A stretch of DNA of 17,507 bases from Brachionus koreanus. Its lineage: Eukaryota > Rotifera > Eurotatoria > Ploima > Brachionidae. Below, piece by piece: positions 8,526 through 17,038 of the stretch (position 1 is its first letter; each line of letters opens with the position of its first letter). The notes under the pieces were generated by a model that ran no database searches, was not told the DNA's origin, and worked only from the letters and a program-made list of their open reading frames with translations. The stretch spans positions 919,621 to 937,127 of the forward strand of contig PJRA01000196.1 in assembly GCA_016987375.1 (NCBI GenBank). The letters run 5' to 3'. Both the position numbers and the translations under genes were made by a program.

Positions 8526-9870
8526 ATAAATTGATAATTAATATTTTGCCGCAAAACAATTAAATTTTTAACGTTCAAGATATTTCAATTTTCTGTTTAA
8601 ATTTTTTTTTTGATAAGAGAAAAAAAATTTGTAATAGTGTTTTTTAAATTTTAAATTCGAGTGATAGCTATTACAAAATGAAAATAAATTAATTAAAAAA
8701 AATAATTTCTTAACAAAGTGCTTTTTGAGCTAAAATTCTTTCTTTTGAATTATTTAAAAGAATTTAAATAAATTTTTAATTTAATTTAATTTTTAATTTA
8801 TTTAAATAAGTAAAAATACTTAAAATAGGAAAAGTAAAAAATAAGAAAGTTTTCGTTTGGAAATTAAACTTAAACAGTTTAAAAATAGAAAGATAATAAC
8901 TTTAAGCTTTAGCTTGTTAAATTTGATTTTTAAACGTTTTATTGAAAAGAAGAATAATTTTTGATTTGACAAATAAATCTAATTGTGCAATAATTTTTAT
9001 AAAAGAAAAGGGAAATAGTTTTAAGGACTAGCTAATATAGATGCTGACTCGCAAGGACAAATTATTGGCACTATTGCGAAATTTTCTGAGGATTTAGAAA
9101 AATAACACAAAAGAGCTGAACAATAGTCAAAATAAGGAACAAAAAGAATTTCATTCACAAAAGAAAGAAAAAGAAGAGAACCTAAAACTGAATTCCAAAT
9201 TTAAGACATACAGTTTTTGAATTTTCTTCTGTTTGTAAAATAATATGAAAGCAAGCCCCAAAGATTTATTTTAATAAGAATTTTTTATCACTAAAGTACT
9301 CATAAACAGCCGTTTGACACCAATGTTCAAATTTAAAACCATGCTGACTATTAAAAAAATACTTTTAGACTCAAAACACATGCAAATCGGGAATGAACCA
9401 AAATTTAGGAGAATAAAAAAACATCGAAAAGACCAAAAACATAGAATTATACATTAGATAGAAAATAAAACATAGAATTGAAGCTTGTTTTCAAAACTTT
9501 TTTTGGAATTAAGTGTTTAAATTTTTATTAACAAAAAATAAATTTTACACAAAAAATGATAAAAAAAAAATTAATGCATTTTCTTTTTCAGCTAGTTTAA
9601 ACATTCTGTTTATCGGACTCCGATGAAGAGTTAAGTCAATGTAATTGAAATGATCATTTTCTTAATTGAGTAGGTTTAAATCATTTATTAATAGTTAATT
9701 ATGTTGTTTTTAATTTTTAAATAAATTAGCAGGTAAGTTTAATTTATCAGATAAAAATTGTGCAATATTCAGAAAGTATCAAAAATTTTTACTATTTTTT
9801 CAAAACAGTTTTGTGTCAAATAGAAAACATTTTTTATAAGGATCAAGTCAACGCAGATGTGAGATAAAAA
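8526..9870. other. AT-rich region, two weak ORF scraps, no supported gene
   Basis: Mostly low-complexity A/T sequence, including TTTAATTTAATTT simple repeats at ~8755-8810. Two slightly more complex plus-strand scraps exist. One from ATG ~9042 runs to a TGA near 9220 with one TAG, reading a Lys/Glu-rich tract. The other from ATG 9323 to TAG 9457 gives 44 residues (MFKFKTMLTIKKILLDSK...). Neither has recognisable similarity or splice context. Confidence 0.4.
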
Positions 9871-10023
9871 ATGAACATTTTTACTGTTGTTGAAATTTTA
9901 CGACAGGAGAAGTTTAATGCTGAACTTGATTATGCCAGACTTGCTAAAGGTAAATTAATTAAACGCAAAATATCAGAACAGGAATTTGAATATGAAAATA
10001 TGAAAATAATATTGAGAGATTAG
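9871..10023 (+). CDS. Small hypothetical ORF, 50 codons
   Basis: ATG 9871 to TAG 10021-10023. It reads MNIFTVVEILRQEKF, then ELDYARLAKGKLIKRK, and ends with a Glu-rich piece. The charge pattern suggests a helix or coiled coil. An AAAGGTAAAT donor-like site at ~9949 could mean that only the first ~26 codons are an exon. It could equally be chance in AT-rich DNA. Function unknown. Confidence 0.2.
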   Translation: MNIFTVVEILRQEKFNAELDYARLAKGKLIKRKISEQEFEYENMKIILRD

Positions 10024-10328
10024 TCGATAATTAGAGCGAAAATATTCTTGAAACGCCTTAATGAAATTACCTGCAATTTAATGAATTTAATATTTCAAAT
10101 TTTTTATTCTAAAATGTTATAATAAAAAAATATTTACTCAACTACTTAAATTAATTTTCTTTGTTTAGATTTGAATAAATAAAAAAAATTATTTGGCAAG
10201 TTATTAACATGTTAAATAAATTGATTATTTTTAACGGTTGAGATAGCTAAATTTAAAAATTAAGTTAAGTTAATTTATTGTTAATAAATAAAATAATATT
10301 TTTCAAATAAAATATTTAAAAATAATTG

Positions 10329-10334
10329 TTTATT
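10329..10334 (-). promoter_or_regulatory. Candidate polyadenylation signal of the desaturase
   Basis: AATAAA on the minus strand, about 100 nt after the desaturase stop codon. The hexamer is common in AT-rich DNA, so this is only positional support. Confidence 0.35.
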
Positions 10335-10356
10335 ACATTTAGAACACTAGTCAAAC

Positions 10357-10428
10357 TATTATGCTAAAGAAGTCTAAAATTTTACTAATTTAAAATGCCC
10401 TTTTCGAAGACACATTTTTAGCATAATA
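10357..10428. repeat. Perfect 12-bp inverted repeat in the desaturase 3' UTR
   Basis: TATTATGCTAAA at 10357-10368 and TTTAGCATAATA at 10417-10428 are exact reverse complements, with a 48-nt loop. The outer arm starts only 5 nt past the desaturase stop, so the hairpin would form in the mRNA just after translation ends. Confidence 0.75.
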
Positions 10429-10433
10429 TTTTC

Positions 10434-12189
10434 TTACATTGAAGTGATTAGTTCATCATAGGCTTCTTGCCACAATTGACCGGATTTTTTCAACGAACTA
10501 AAACAAACTATTTAGAAAATGTTAGTCTATAATTTCAATTTATTACAGAATAATATCATAAAAGGCTTTCCAAAGTGGTTTAATTACATAGTTAACGCCA
10601 TGCTTTTCACACAGAGATTTTACCAAAGGCTGAATTTTGTATAAATTATGTCTAGGCATTGTTGGAAATAAACTATTTTTTTTTTCTAATTAAAATTTTT
10701 TTTTTAAATTTATAAAATATTTACTGATGTTCAATTTGAAAATTAAGATGACCAGTATACCAGTCGTTGAACAATGACTTCTCAATGTTACATGTAGCTC
10801 TTATCTAATTAAAATAATTGAATAAAATCTTTAAGCATCAAAAAATTTCATTACTTGTAAATGCAGCCAGCTATCATAGTCTACATCGTCGTGAATATCC
10901 ATCACAATATGATTGCACTGAGACACCCATGTAAACCATGCGCTCTCGAATAGTCTAACAACAAAAAAATATCCAATGCATTTTAGAACTGATTGAAAAG
11001 TGGCATATGTAACATAAAAATGCAATGCATACATGGGCACCATAGATATCAAGTCCAAATACTTTTTGCGTCTAATTGCATGTCTAATAGTGGTCCATTG
11101 AAACAACAATGGAAATAGTAATGGAGCCGCAATGGGAAATAAATAATGCTGAATTGTATACGGATAGAAATTATTTTTTTTCTGCTTGACATTTTTTTCA
11201 GCTCTCTTAATTTTATTAAATTATGTAAATTATTTTTTTTTCAATTAACTAATTTGTTAGCTTACTCTTTTTGGCTCGACATTGCCGACAACAAAAAAAG
11301 GCTCTAGACGCACATCAGGATCTTTTTCAATTACATTCGGCTTGGCATGATGCATGTTGTGCATGTAAGTCCACCAGTCGGCACTAGCACCCTTGATAAA
11401 GCCCATAAAAAACAAATGAACATAATTGTTGTGTTTTGGCTTTGCAAGCATTGATGAGTGGCCATAGTCGTGTTGAGCCCAGCCGGCCTGTGCCTCTGCT
11501 ATTACATTGCATGTCAAGGCGAGCAAAATTGCCGCATAGCTAAAGCTTCCATAATTCAAAAGAATATAATAGCCCAGCATTTGAAAGAAGACAATGTGAA
11601 ATCCATGCAAAAAATAAAATGTATAGCTAGGTTTAAAAAGACCCTTTTTTATAAAAAAAAATAGCCATATTCCATGAAAAAATTGAATAAATTGAACTTA
11701 CCATTTTTTTGGCCGTCTCTTTCACTTCCAAAAAATCTCTCCTAATCGCAATTTCTTTGTCAATTTTTTTCTTCTCTTCCAAGCTCAGTCTTTCCTTACT
11801 TTTGTCATTTGGGTCTATTTGACCAATTTTGTAACAATTGGCAAATTTGAAAACCCTATCAAAGTCTTTATGGAATGCATTAAAAACTTCCTATTAAAAA
11901 AATTGAAATTTTTTTATCTCAAAGCCAAAAATTAAAAAGAAAAAATTTTTTTTGGAAAATTTATTTTTACCGTAGCATCTTGTCCCGCATAGAACTCGAT
12001 TATTTTAGTGCCGCCAGGATGTTTTCTTTTGAACTCGGTGACATTGTAGACAAAATTGTTGACCACAATCCAGCAGTCGGACTTTGTGTTGTGTTTCTTG
12101 ACCTCGTCCCAACTGAAAAACTTGGACATTGGCTCGTTTGGCAGATTTTTCAAATCCGTAGATGAAAAGTTATTCGCGCCTTTTCCCAT
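10434..12189 (-). CDS. Cytochrome b5-fused front-end fatty acid desaturase (FADS-like, delta-5/delta-6 type)
   Basis: Seven exons on the minus strand: 12189-11971, 11890-11702, 11643-11266, 11205-10855, 10804-10725, 10672-10547 and 10497-10434 (stop TAA 10436-10434). The introns are 80, 58, 60, 50, 52 and 49 nt, all GT-AG. The spliced CDS is 1407 nt, 468 residues, close to the usual length. Residues ~25-95 form a cytochrome b5 domain with HPGG at 57-60 and a likely second haem His at 80. The desaturase domain has His box 1 HDYGH at 194-198, box 2 HNMHH at 231-235, [10 protein letters not shown] before box 3, and QIEHH at 402-406, where Gln replaces the first His as expected for front-end enzymes. 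The family works in the ER membrane, takes electrons through its b5 domain, and adds a double bond between an existing one and the carboxyl end of polyunsaturated acyl chains. I see no stop or frameshift. The start MGKGANN was chosen because an upstream in-frame ATG at 12267 would add a low-complexity Tyr/Phe stretch. Regioselectivity cannot be read from sequence alone. Confidence 0.96.
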
Positions 12190-12215
12190 ATCTAAAATTT
12201 GAATTGTCGAAAAGT
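12190..12215 (-). promoter_or_regulatory. 3' splice acceptor 2 nt upstream of the desaturase start codon
   Basis: On the minus strand the ATG is preceded by TTCGACAATTCAAATTTTAG and then AT. The AG lies at 12193-12192. This matches the acceptors of the gene's internal introns. It suggests either a 5' UTR intron or a spliced-leader trans-splice site. An in-frame open stretch continues upstream but looks non-coding. Confidence 0.45.
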
Positions 12216-13104
12216 TAGTTTTATTTGTTGAATAAATATAATAGAAAAAAAAATATGAAAATGGCATGATTTTTTAATTATTTTTCAATTTAGACTTGAA
12301 TAAATATTTTTATGATGTTCGTGTAATTTTAGATTTTTTTTTCTCTTTATTTTATGAATTGAAAAAAAAATTATGCTTTCGCAAATTTTCTCTAGGATTA
12401 AATCAGACATGATGGAGTTTATTCTGCTGTGTTAAAAGAAAAATTGATTTTTTTCTTTAGTGTTTTTTGCTCAGAAAATCATTAAAAATTAGTTCTCGTC
12501 TACTTCCTACAGAATGCGTTTCTATGGATTTAGTTAGTGCAAAGTTTAAACTACTGAATTGATTTTTTATTAATATTAAAGAAAAAAGCCTTCGAATAAA
12601 TATAGCGAAAATACGCACCACCACTCGCTTTATATCTTTTATTTAAATTTTTTAGTTAAGATAGCATTATATTTATAAATTATTTTTCAAATGATATTCA
12701 ATAAGAAATGTTCACATTTTGACATTTTTAACTCGTGATTTAAAATTTGCGCAAAAATCTCTTATAAAAAATTAATTTTTTAGATAAAAGAATCACAGGA
12801 TTTTAAAAAATAGTAAGATATTTTTATTCGGTTATAATGACGTCAAAAATTATTTTTATTTCTAGTCAAATAATTAAAAGGGTTTTAACTTGATTTTAAT
12901 TTCCTTATTCACTCTTTGTGCAGCATAGGGTCATTAATTATTTCATATCTTTTTTCTTTTCATATAATTTCTGGATTATTGGGTAGTACAGAACCGACTT
13001 TTTTATATTTTCTAAAGCATTTAGAGCTTTTAATTTAAAGGACATTTTAATTTAGAAAGAGTAAAAATATGCTGCGTCTCAAAAACGGGTTAAGCTTTTA
13101 CAAG
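12216..13104. other. AT-rich intergenic DNA upstream of the desaturase
   Basis: Should contain the desaturase promoter (minus strand), but I can pick out no TATA box or other motif with confidence in this composition. No gene, RNA or long repeat is visible. Confidence 0.5.
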
Positions 13105-13535
13105 CTATAGCAGTATATAATTCCATTTATTCAGGCTAGCTTTAAAAATATTTTTTGTTTTAGAATTAACTATTTCTTTAGACAGGCTATTCCAAATTTT
13201 AACCACATGATTTGTCAAAAAATGATAAAGATGCATACAATTTTTCACATCTTCACTTACCGTGCATTTTGTGTGTTTCCTCAAATTGATACTTGATTAG
13301 TAGAAAAGTTAATTCCATAAATAATTTTAACACTTTCACTGTCATTTATGATTTTATGGATCTGAATTAAATCACTCCTCAATCTTCTTACTTTGATGTC
13401 AGTTAATTCTTGCAACTCAAATCTTTTGTCATATTCGTAATAACCAAATATGGGCACCAAAATTCTTGCTATCATCTTTACTTTATTCAGATGATAACTG
13501 AAGGAATTTTTTTCGCTAAAAACTTCAGACAACAT
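13105..13535 (-). pseudogene. Non-LTR retrotransposon, C-terminal tail of reverse transcriptase ORF, broken
   Basis: A minus-strand frame from 13535 to 13281 reads KVKMIARILVPIFGYYEYDK, then VRRLRSDLIQIHKIIN. This matches the segment after the RT domain of CR1/L2-like elements (typically QRRATK...YEERL..L...RRLRGDLI..YKI). The similarity then shifts frame near 13290 and continues as LRKHTKCTVSEDV, VVKIWNSLSKEIVNSKT and FKASLNKW, ending at a TAG at 13107-13105. This is the usual C-terminal end of such ORFs (WNSLP..VV.S.....FK..LD..W). No catalytic RT motifs are present: only the tail survives, as expected for a 5'-truncated copy. Confidence 0.8.
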
Positions 13536-13942
13536 TAATTAGTTGAATTGAAAGAAATCAAGGCTTTGTTTGAAAGTTTTGATACTGATTTTATTTATTA
13601 ACTTGAGAAATAATTTTGTAGATGAACTCCAGCACAGTTTCGAGCTCTCTTGTTAATAAAATTTTAATTAAATAAATAGTTTCATTTGAAAAATTAAAAA
13701 ATGAACAAATTTTTGTGTTGTATTTGATGTTGGTTATTGACTGTGTAAATTTTGGCTGTCCAAAATTCGGTTAGCCAAAAATTTAGTTAAAATTTGCATT
13801 TGTAAATTTACGTTTCGGTTTAAGTTATTCAAATAAATTCCTATTTAATAAAAGAAAATATTTCATTTTAATTGTTTATTGAAAAGAATCTTCAAGATTA
13901 ATTTTGAGAAAAAAACTACAAAAAATTGTTTTGACTCAAAAC
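13536..13942. other. AT-rich spacer
   Basis: Lies 5' of the reverse transcriptase tail, but no upstream RT motif is readable on the minus strand. No other gene or repeat found. Confidence 0.5.
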
Positions 13943-14675
13943 TACCGTATTTTCTCGCGTAATATCCCACTAGGAACTTAAATGAGACATGATCTAATGT
14001 CTCTAAGAAATAATACGAAACTAAGCAATTTTTGCAATAATAATAACCCCTGTACATTATATGAAACATTAAGTGAAACAAGGTTATTTTACTCTGAAAT
14101 TTTGAATAACATCGAACTTTATGTTCAGGCGTGGTTGAAGCTCAGTCATTTTGATTCAATTAATCTTTTTAGATTAATATCTTATAAAAGAATTTTATTT
14201 CTTTAGTCCCATACAAACAGCTATATTTTTTAAGCGTTATTGAACTTTGAAAGCATTAGTATATATAATGATAAATAAGTGAATGTGTTAAATTTTAAAA
14301 TTTAATCTGTTAAAATGGGGAGAACTCGAACTCGATAATGAATAATATCGTTTTTTTTGTGCTGTTTTATCTTGTCTTTAAATATTTTCGTGATTTGAAA
14401 ATATTGTTTTTTAATTTTATTTTAAATAGATAAGTCTATTTTTTTTATAATTAATGTATAACTTTTTGTAAATAAAAAATTTTCAAATATCAATTAAATA
14501 ATTAAGAATATATTTTTTTAATAATCAAATAATAAATAAAAAAATACATCCGTTTCATCTAATGTTCGAGGGTTATTAAAGTTTTTAAAAAGCAATAATT
14601 TCATATAATTACCCATGGGCTTTAAAGACATGTCCTGCTTAATATCCCAAGGATATTACGCGAGAAAATACGGTA
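13943..14675. mobile_element. Non-autonomous DNA transposon with perfect 23-bp TIRs and TA flanks
   Basis: The left TIR at 13945-13967 starts CCGTATTTTCTCGCG. The right TIR at 14651-14673 is its exact reverse complement, and both are bordered by TA (13943-13944 and 14674-14675). A TA target duplication with a CCGTATTTTCTCGCG-like terminus suggests the Tc1/mariner/pogo superfamily (inference). The interior is ~680 bp. It includes a hairpin at 13984-14003 (GAGACAT/ATGTCTC) and a 74-codon plus-strand ORF at 13982-14206 (MRHDLMSLRNNTKLSNF...) without transposase motifs. The right end also contains AATATCC-CAA-GGATATT at 14641-14657. Perfect TIR identity points to a relatively young insertion. Confidence 0.85.
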
Positions 14676-14680
14676 TTTTA

Positions 14681-14719
14681 TTAAAATTTTGTAGTTAATG
14701 ATTAACTACAAAATTTTAA
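14681..14719. repeat. 39-bp near-palindrome, 19-bp perfect arms
   Basis: TTAAAATTTTGTAGTTAAT at 14681-14699 and ATTAACTACAAAATTTTAA at 14701-14719 are exact reverse complements around a single G. It begins 6 bp outside the right TA of the TIR element. Confidence 0.9.
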
Positions 14720-14741
14720 AATCGTTTTGCCAAACACTTGA

Positions 14742-15209
14742 GAGTTAAGCATCAAAATAACTCAAAAAAATCTTGTTCTTTTTCAATGTCCTATTGATTC
14801 TTGCAGAAGAAAATATATAGAAAGCGTTCAAAGCTTAACTGTTCATTATTTAGGCCACTTTAACAATGAAACAAGCTTTGAATGCATCTTAAATTTTTGT
14901 GAATATATGACCAACAGCAAGTCCGGCTTTTCAACACATTAGTCTAGATATCATCCAGTGAAAATAGAAAAAAACATACGGCAATGTTTTAAACTAAAAG
15001 AAACAAACGATACTTGTGATAAAAAATTTTCAAGATTAAAATCGTATGATTTTAATACAAATTAACAAGGAAAAAGTAACTCTGATACCATTAAATCAAG
15101 CAATAGCTTAATGACAAATTACTCACAAGAAATGGATCAATATGATAGCGAAGTATGTGTTCGCATGTATTCAATTGGATTGAATAGGAAAGTATCAGAT
15201 ATCAAATAA
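14742..15209 (+). pseudogene. Two-finger C2H2 zinc-finger reading frame with two in-frame stops
   Basis: One plus-strand frame stays open for ~155 codons except for TAG 14940-14942 and TAA 15063-15065, ending at TAA 15207-15209. It shows two C2H2-like fingers. The first is CPIDSC...VHYLGH (C-x4-C-x13-H-x3-H) at ~14787-14855. The second is CILNFCEYM...FSTH-stop-SRYH (C-x4-C-x12-H-x4-H) at ~14883-14954. The F.C....C.....FS.H.SR.H pattern resembles paired fingers at the N-terminus of transposon-encoded proteins in animals (family recollection, not a search). The rest is polar and unremarkable. The 5' end is undefined, since a TGA lies just upstream at 14739. Probably a dead element ORF, but stop readthrough or a missed intron cannot be excluded. 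Confidence 0.55.
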
Positions 15210-15678
15210 ATGATTTAGTTTTTCTGAATTATAAATAAAACTTACCAGTTTTTGTAATTATTAAATCAATTTTATTAAATGAGAACAAAGGGCAAAATGA
15301 AAATAATTTTACATTTTTACATTTTCATATTTTTAGATTTTTTGTGAAATATTTAAGAAAATTTGAGAGAATTTATACAAAATCCGTTTTCAATGGACGT
15401 TTATGATTATAGTTTTAACAGCATAAGCAATAATAGTCTTACATCAAGTATCTAGAATTGAGTTTACATAAAAAAGTGATGTTTTCGTGCATTTTTTAAT
15501 ATTAGGGTTGTAATTATATTATATCAGAGTATCCAAAATTTATTTCTAATACAAAAATTAGCAACATATGACAGCTAAAGACAAAAATAAAAAGCATATG
15601 TGTAAGAAATTACCTTAATACTTACATATTTTACTAACAGTGTAGTAAAAATTAAAAAAAAAAATTGTAAAAATAAAT
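15210..15678. other. AT-rich spacer
   Basis: No coding frame, RNA gene or long repeat recognised. The 3' part is presumably the promoter of the small gene at 15679. Confidence 0.45.
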
Positions 15679-16166
15679 ATGCATAATATCGATCAAATTT
15701 TGAAGAGTATTCAGGAACTTAAGGTAATTATATTTTTTTTTTCTTAATTTTTACAAAAAATTTGTTAAAGGATCAATTCTTGGAGATTGAAAGAAAATTA
15801 AATCAACAGCAAGCTACATTAGAGAGACAGGAGGCTCAAATTAAACAACAGCAAGCTACATTAGATAGACAGGAGGCTCAAATTAATCAACAGCAAGCTA
15901 CATTAGATAGACAAGAGGCTCAAATTAATCAATTGCAAGCTACATTAGATAGACAACAAGAAACTATTTATCACTTGAAAGGAAGAAATAGCAATCTTCA
16001 GATGCAATTTGGAATTTACGAGATAAAATTAAGATCACAGCCTTCGGCAAAATCACCAGTTTTCTTCGAAGTAGATAAGCAGAAACATGAGAAATTTAAG
16101 ACATTTTACAAATCGTTAATATTATTATTTCTTTTTTATTTTTTAAAAAATTTAAAAATTCATTAA
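15679..16166 (+). CDS. Small coiled-coil repeat protein with hydrophobic C-terminus, unrecognised
   Basis: Two exons, 15679-15723 and 15771-16166, flank a 47-nt GT-AG intron in phase 0, giving 146 residues. Exon 1 starts at an ATG and encodes MHNIDQILKSIQELK. The frame then continues as DQFLEIERKLN. Residues 27-82 are four copies of a 14-residue repeat (QQQATLDRQEAQIN). Leu and Ile recur every seven residues, which suits a coiled coil. After the repeats comes YHLKGRNSNLQMQFGIYEIK. Residues 130-140 (SLILLFLFYFL) are hydrophobic, followed by a short basic end, compatible with a tail anchor. No lesion is seen. The hydrophobic end could instead be readthrough into AT-rich intron or 3' DNA if a downstream exon exists. 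No family recognised, so function is not assigned. Confidence 0.6.
15804..15971 (+). repeat. 42-bp coding tandem repeat, four copies
   Basis: Units at 15804-15845, 15846-15887, 15888-15929 and 15930-15971 start CAACAGCAAGCTACATTAGA or CAATTGCAAGCT. Units 1-3 are nearly identical (unit 1 has GAGAGA where 2 and 3 have GATAGA), and unit 4 is more diverged. Each codes one 14-residue repeat. Confidence 0.92.
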
Positions 16167-16630
16167 TTAACAATTATAATTTCAAAACAACAAATTGATT
16201 TAGATTTTTTTTATGTTAGAATTTAATCGTTTAGATTAAAATATCGGTTCAAAAAGAAGATTTATTCAGAAATTTTTGAAATAACTTTTTTCCTAAATGT
16301 ATTCATAAATGTAGACAAATTTATTCAATTCTTCTCAATACTTAAATCAATTTAAAAGTAATTTTTTATTATCTGATTTTTTATAAAATAAAATGTATTC
16401 AAAAAATTAATTTATTATTAAACTTTAAAAGTTGAAAAATCTAGGATTACAAATAGATTGCAGATCTATTACAAAAAAAAATTTTTTAAGTTAAATTAGA
16501 ATCAAATATTGAATGTGATGATCCGCTTTAAAAAAAAAAATTATCAATTTTAGAAAATTAAAAACTAATTATGAAAGCTAATTTTTGGAATTACCATTAA
16601 TAAATATAAGCTAAAAAATGGCCTTTCTAA
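16167..16630. other. AT-rich spacer
   Basis: Between the small repeat-protein gene and the retrotransposon fragment. Low-complexity A/T sequence with no recognisable gene. Confidence 0.5.
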
Positions 16631-17038
16631 TGCATAAAAGGCTTCATCTTAGACTCAAATCTTACATTTTGCTCAATAATGGATGAATTAAAAGAGCGCT
16701 CAAATTCAAGAATTAATTTAATAAAATATCTCTCAAATAAAAACTGGGGTCAAAAATCGAAAACATTGTGTAATCTTTACAAATGCTTGATATGGTAAAT
16801 TTTTGATTATTCTTTTCCTTGTTTAAATTCATTATCAGAAAATAACATTAAAAAAATACAACTTATTCAGAAATCAGCAATTAGATCGTTTTTGAATCTG
16901 AAAAACGATATTTTTTCCATCATTATACTTCATGAGGCCTTTAATAAAGTTAAACTACTAACAATCTCAAATCGACTTTTTTTAGTCTAATTAAAAGATA
17001 TGTAAAGAAGAATATAAAGAGGGTAAGAGGATTAGGAA
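16631..17038 (+). pseudogene. Non-LTR retrotransposon reverse transcriptase fragment (Jockey/CR1-like), broken
   Basis: One frame from 16631 to 16990 reads IKGFILDSNLTF, then ERSNSRINLIKYLSNKNWG, then KTLCNLYKCLI. After a TAA at 16796-16798 it goes on as IFDYSFPCLNSL, KKIQLIQKSAIRSFLNL and HEAFNKVKLLTISNRLF. This is the order after the catalytic core in Jockey-type RT (LG..LD..LTF; N.R...I..L....WG...KTL...Y..L; DY; KIQ.IQN.A.R). A frameshift near 16985 continues it as LIKRYVKKNIKR to ~17030. The catalytic motifs are missing, so only the thumb/C-terminal part is present. It joins the Tc1 fragment without a visible gap. It differs in sequence from the tail at 13105-13535, so it is a separate element. 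Confidence 0.8.

Noticed and set aside
11458..12165. Plus-strand ORFs opposite the desaturase
   Set aside because: They lie antisense to exons 1 and 3 of a strongly supported gene and show no protein features of their own.
13863..14081. Minus-strand ORF crossing the left TIR
   Set aside because: It spans the transposon boundary, so it arose by insertion and has no recognisable product.
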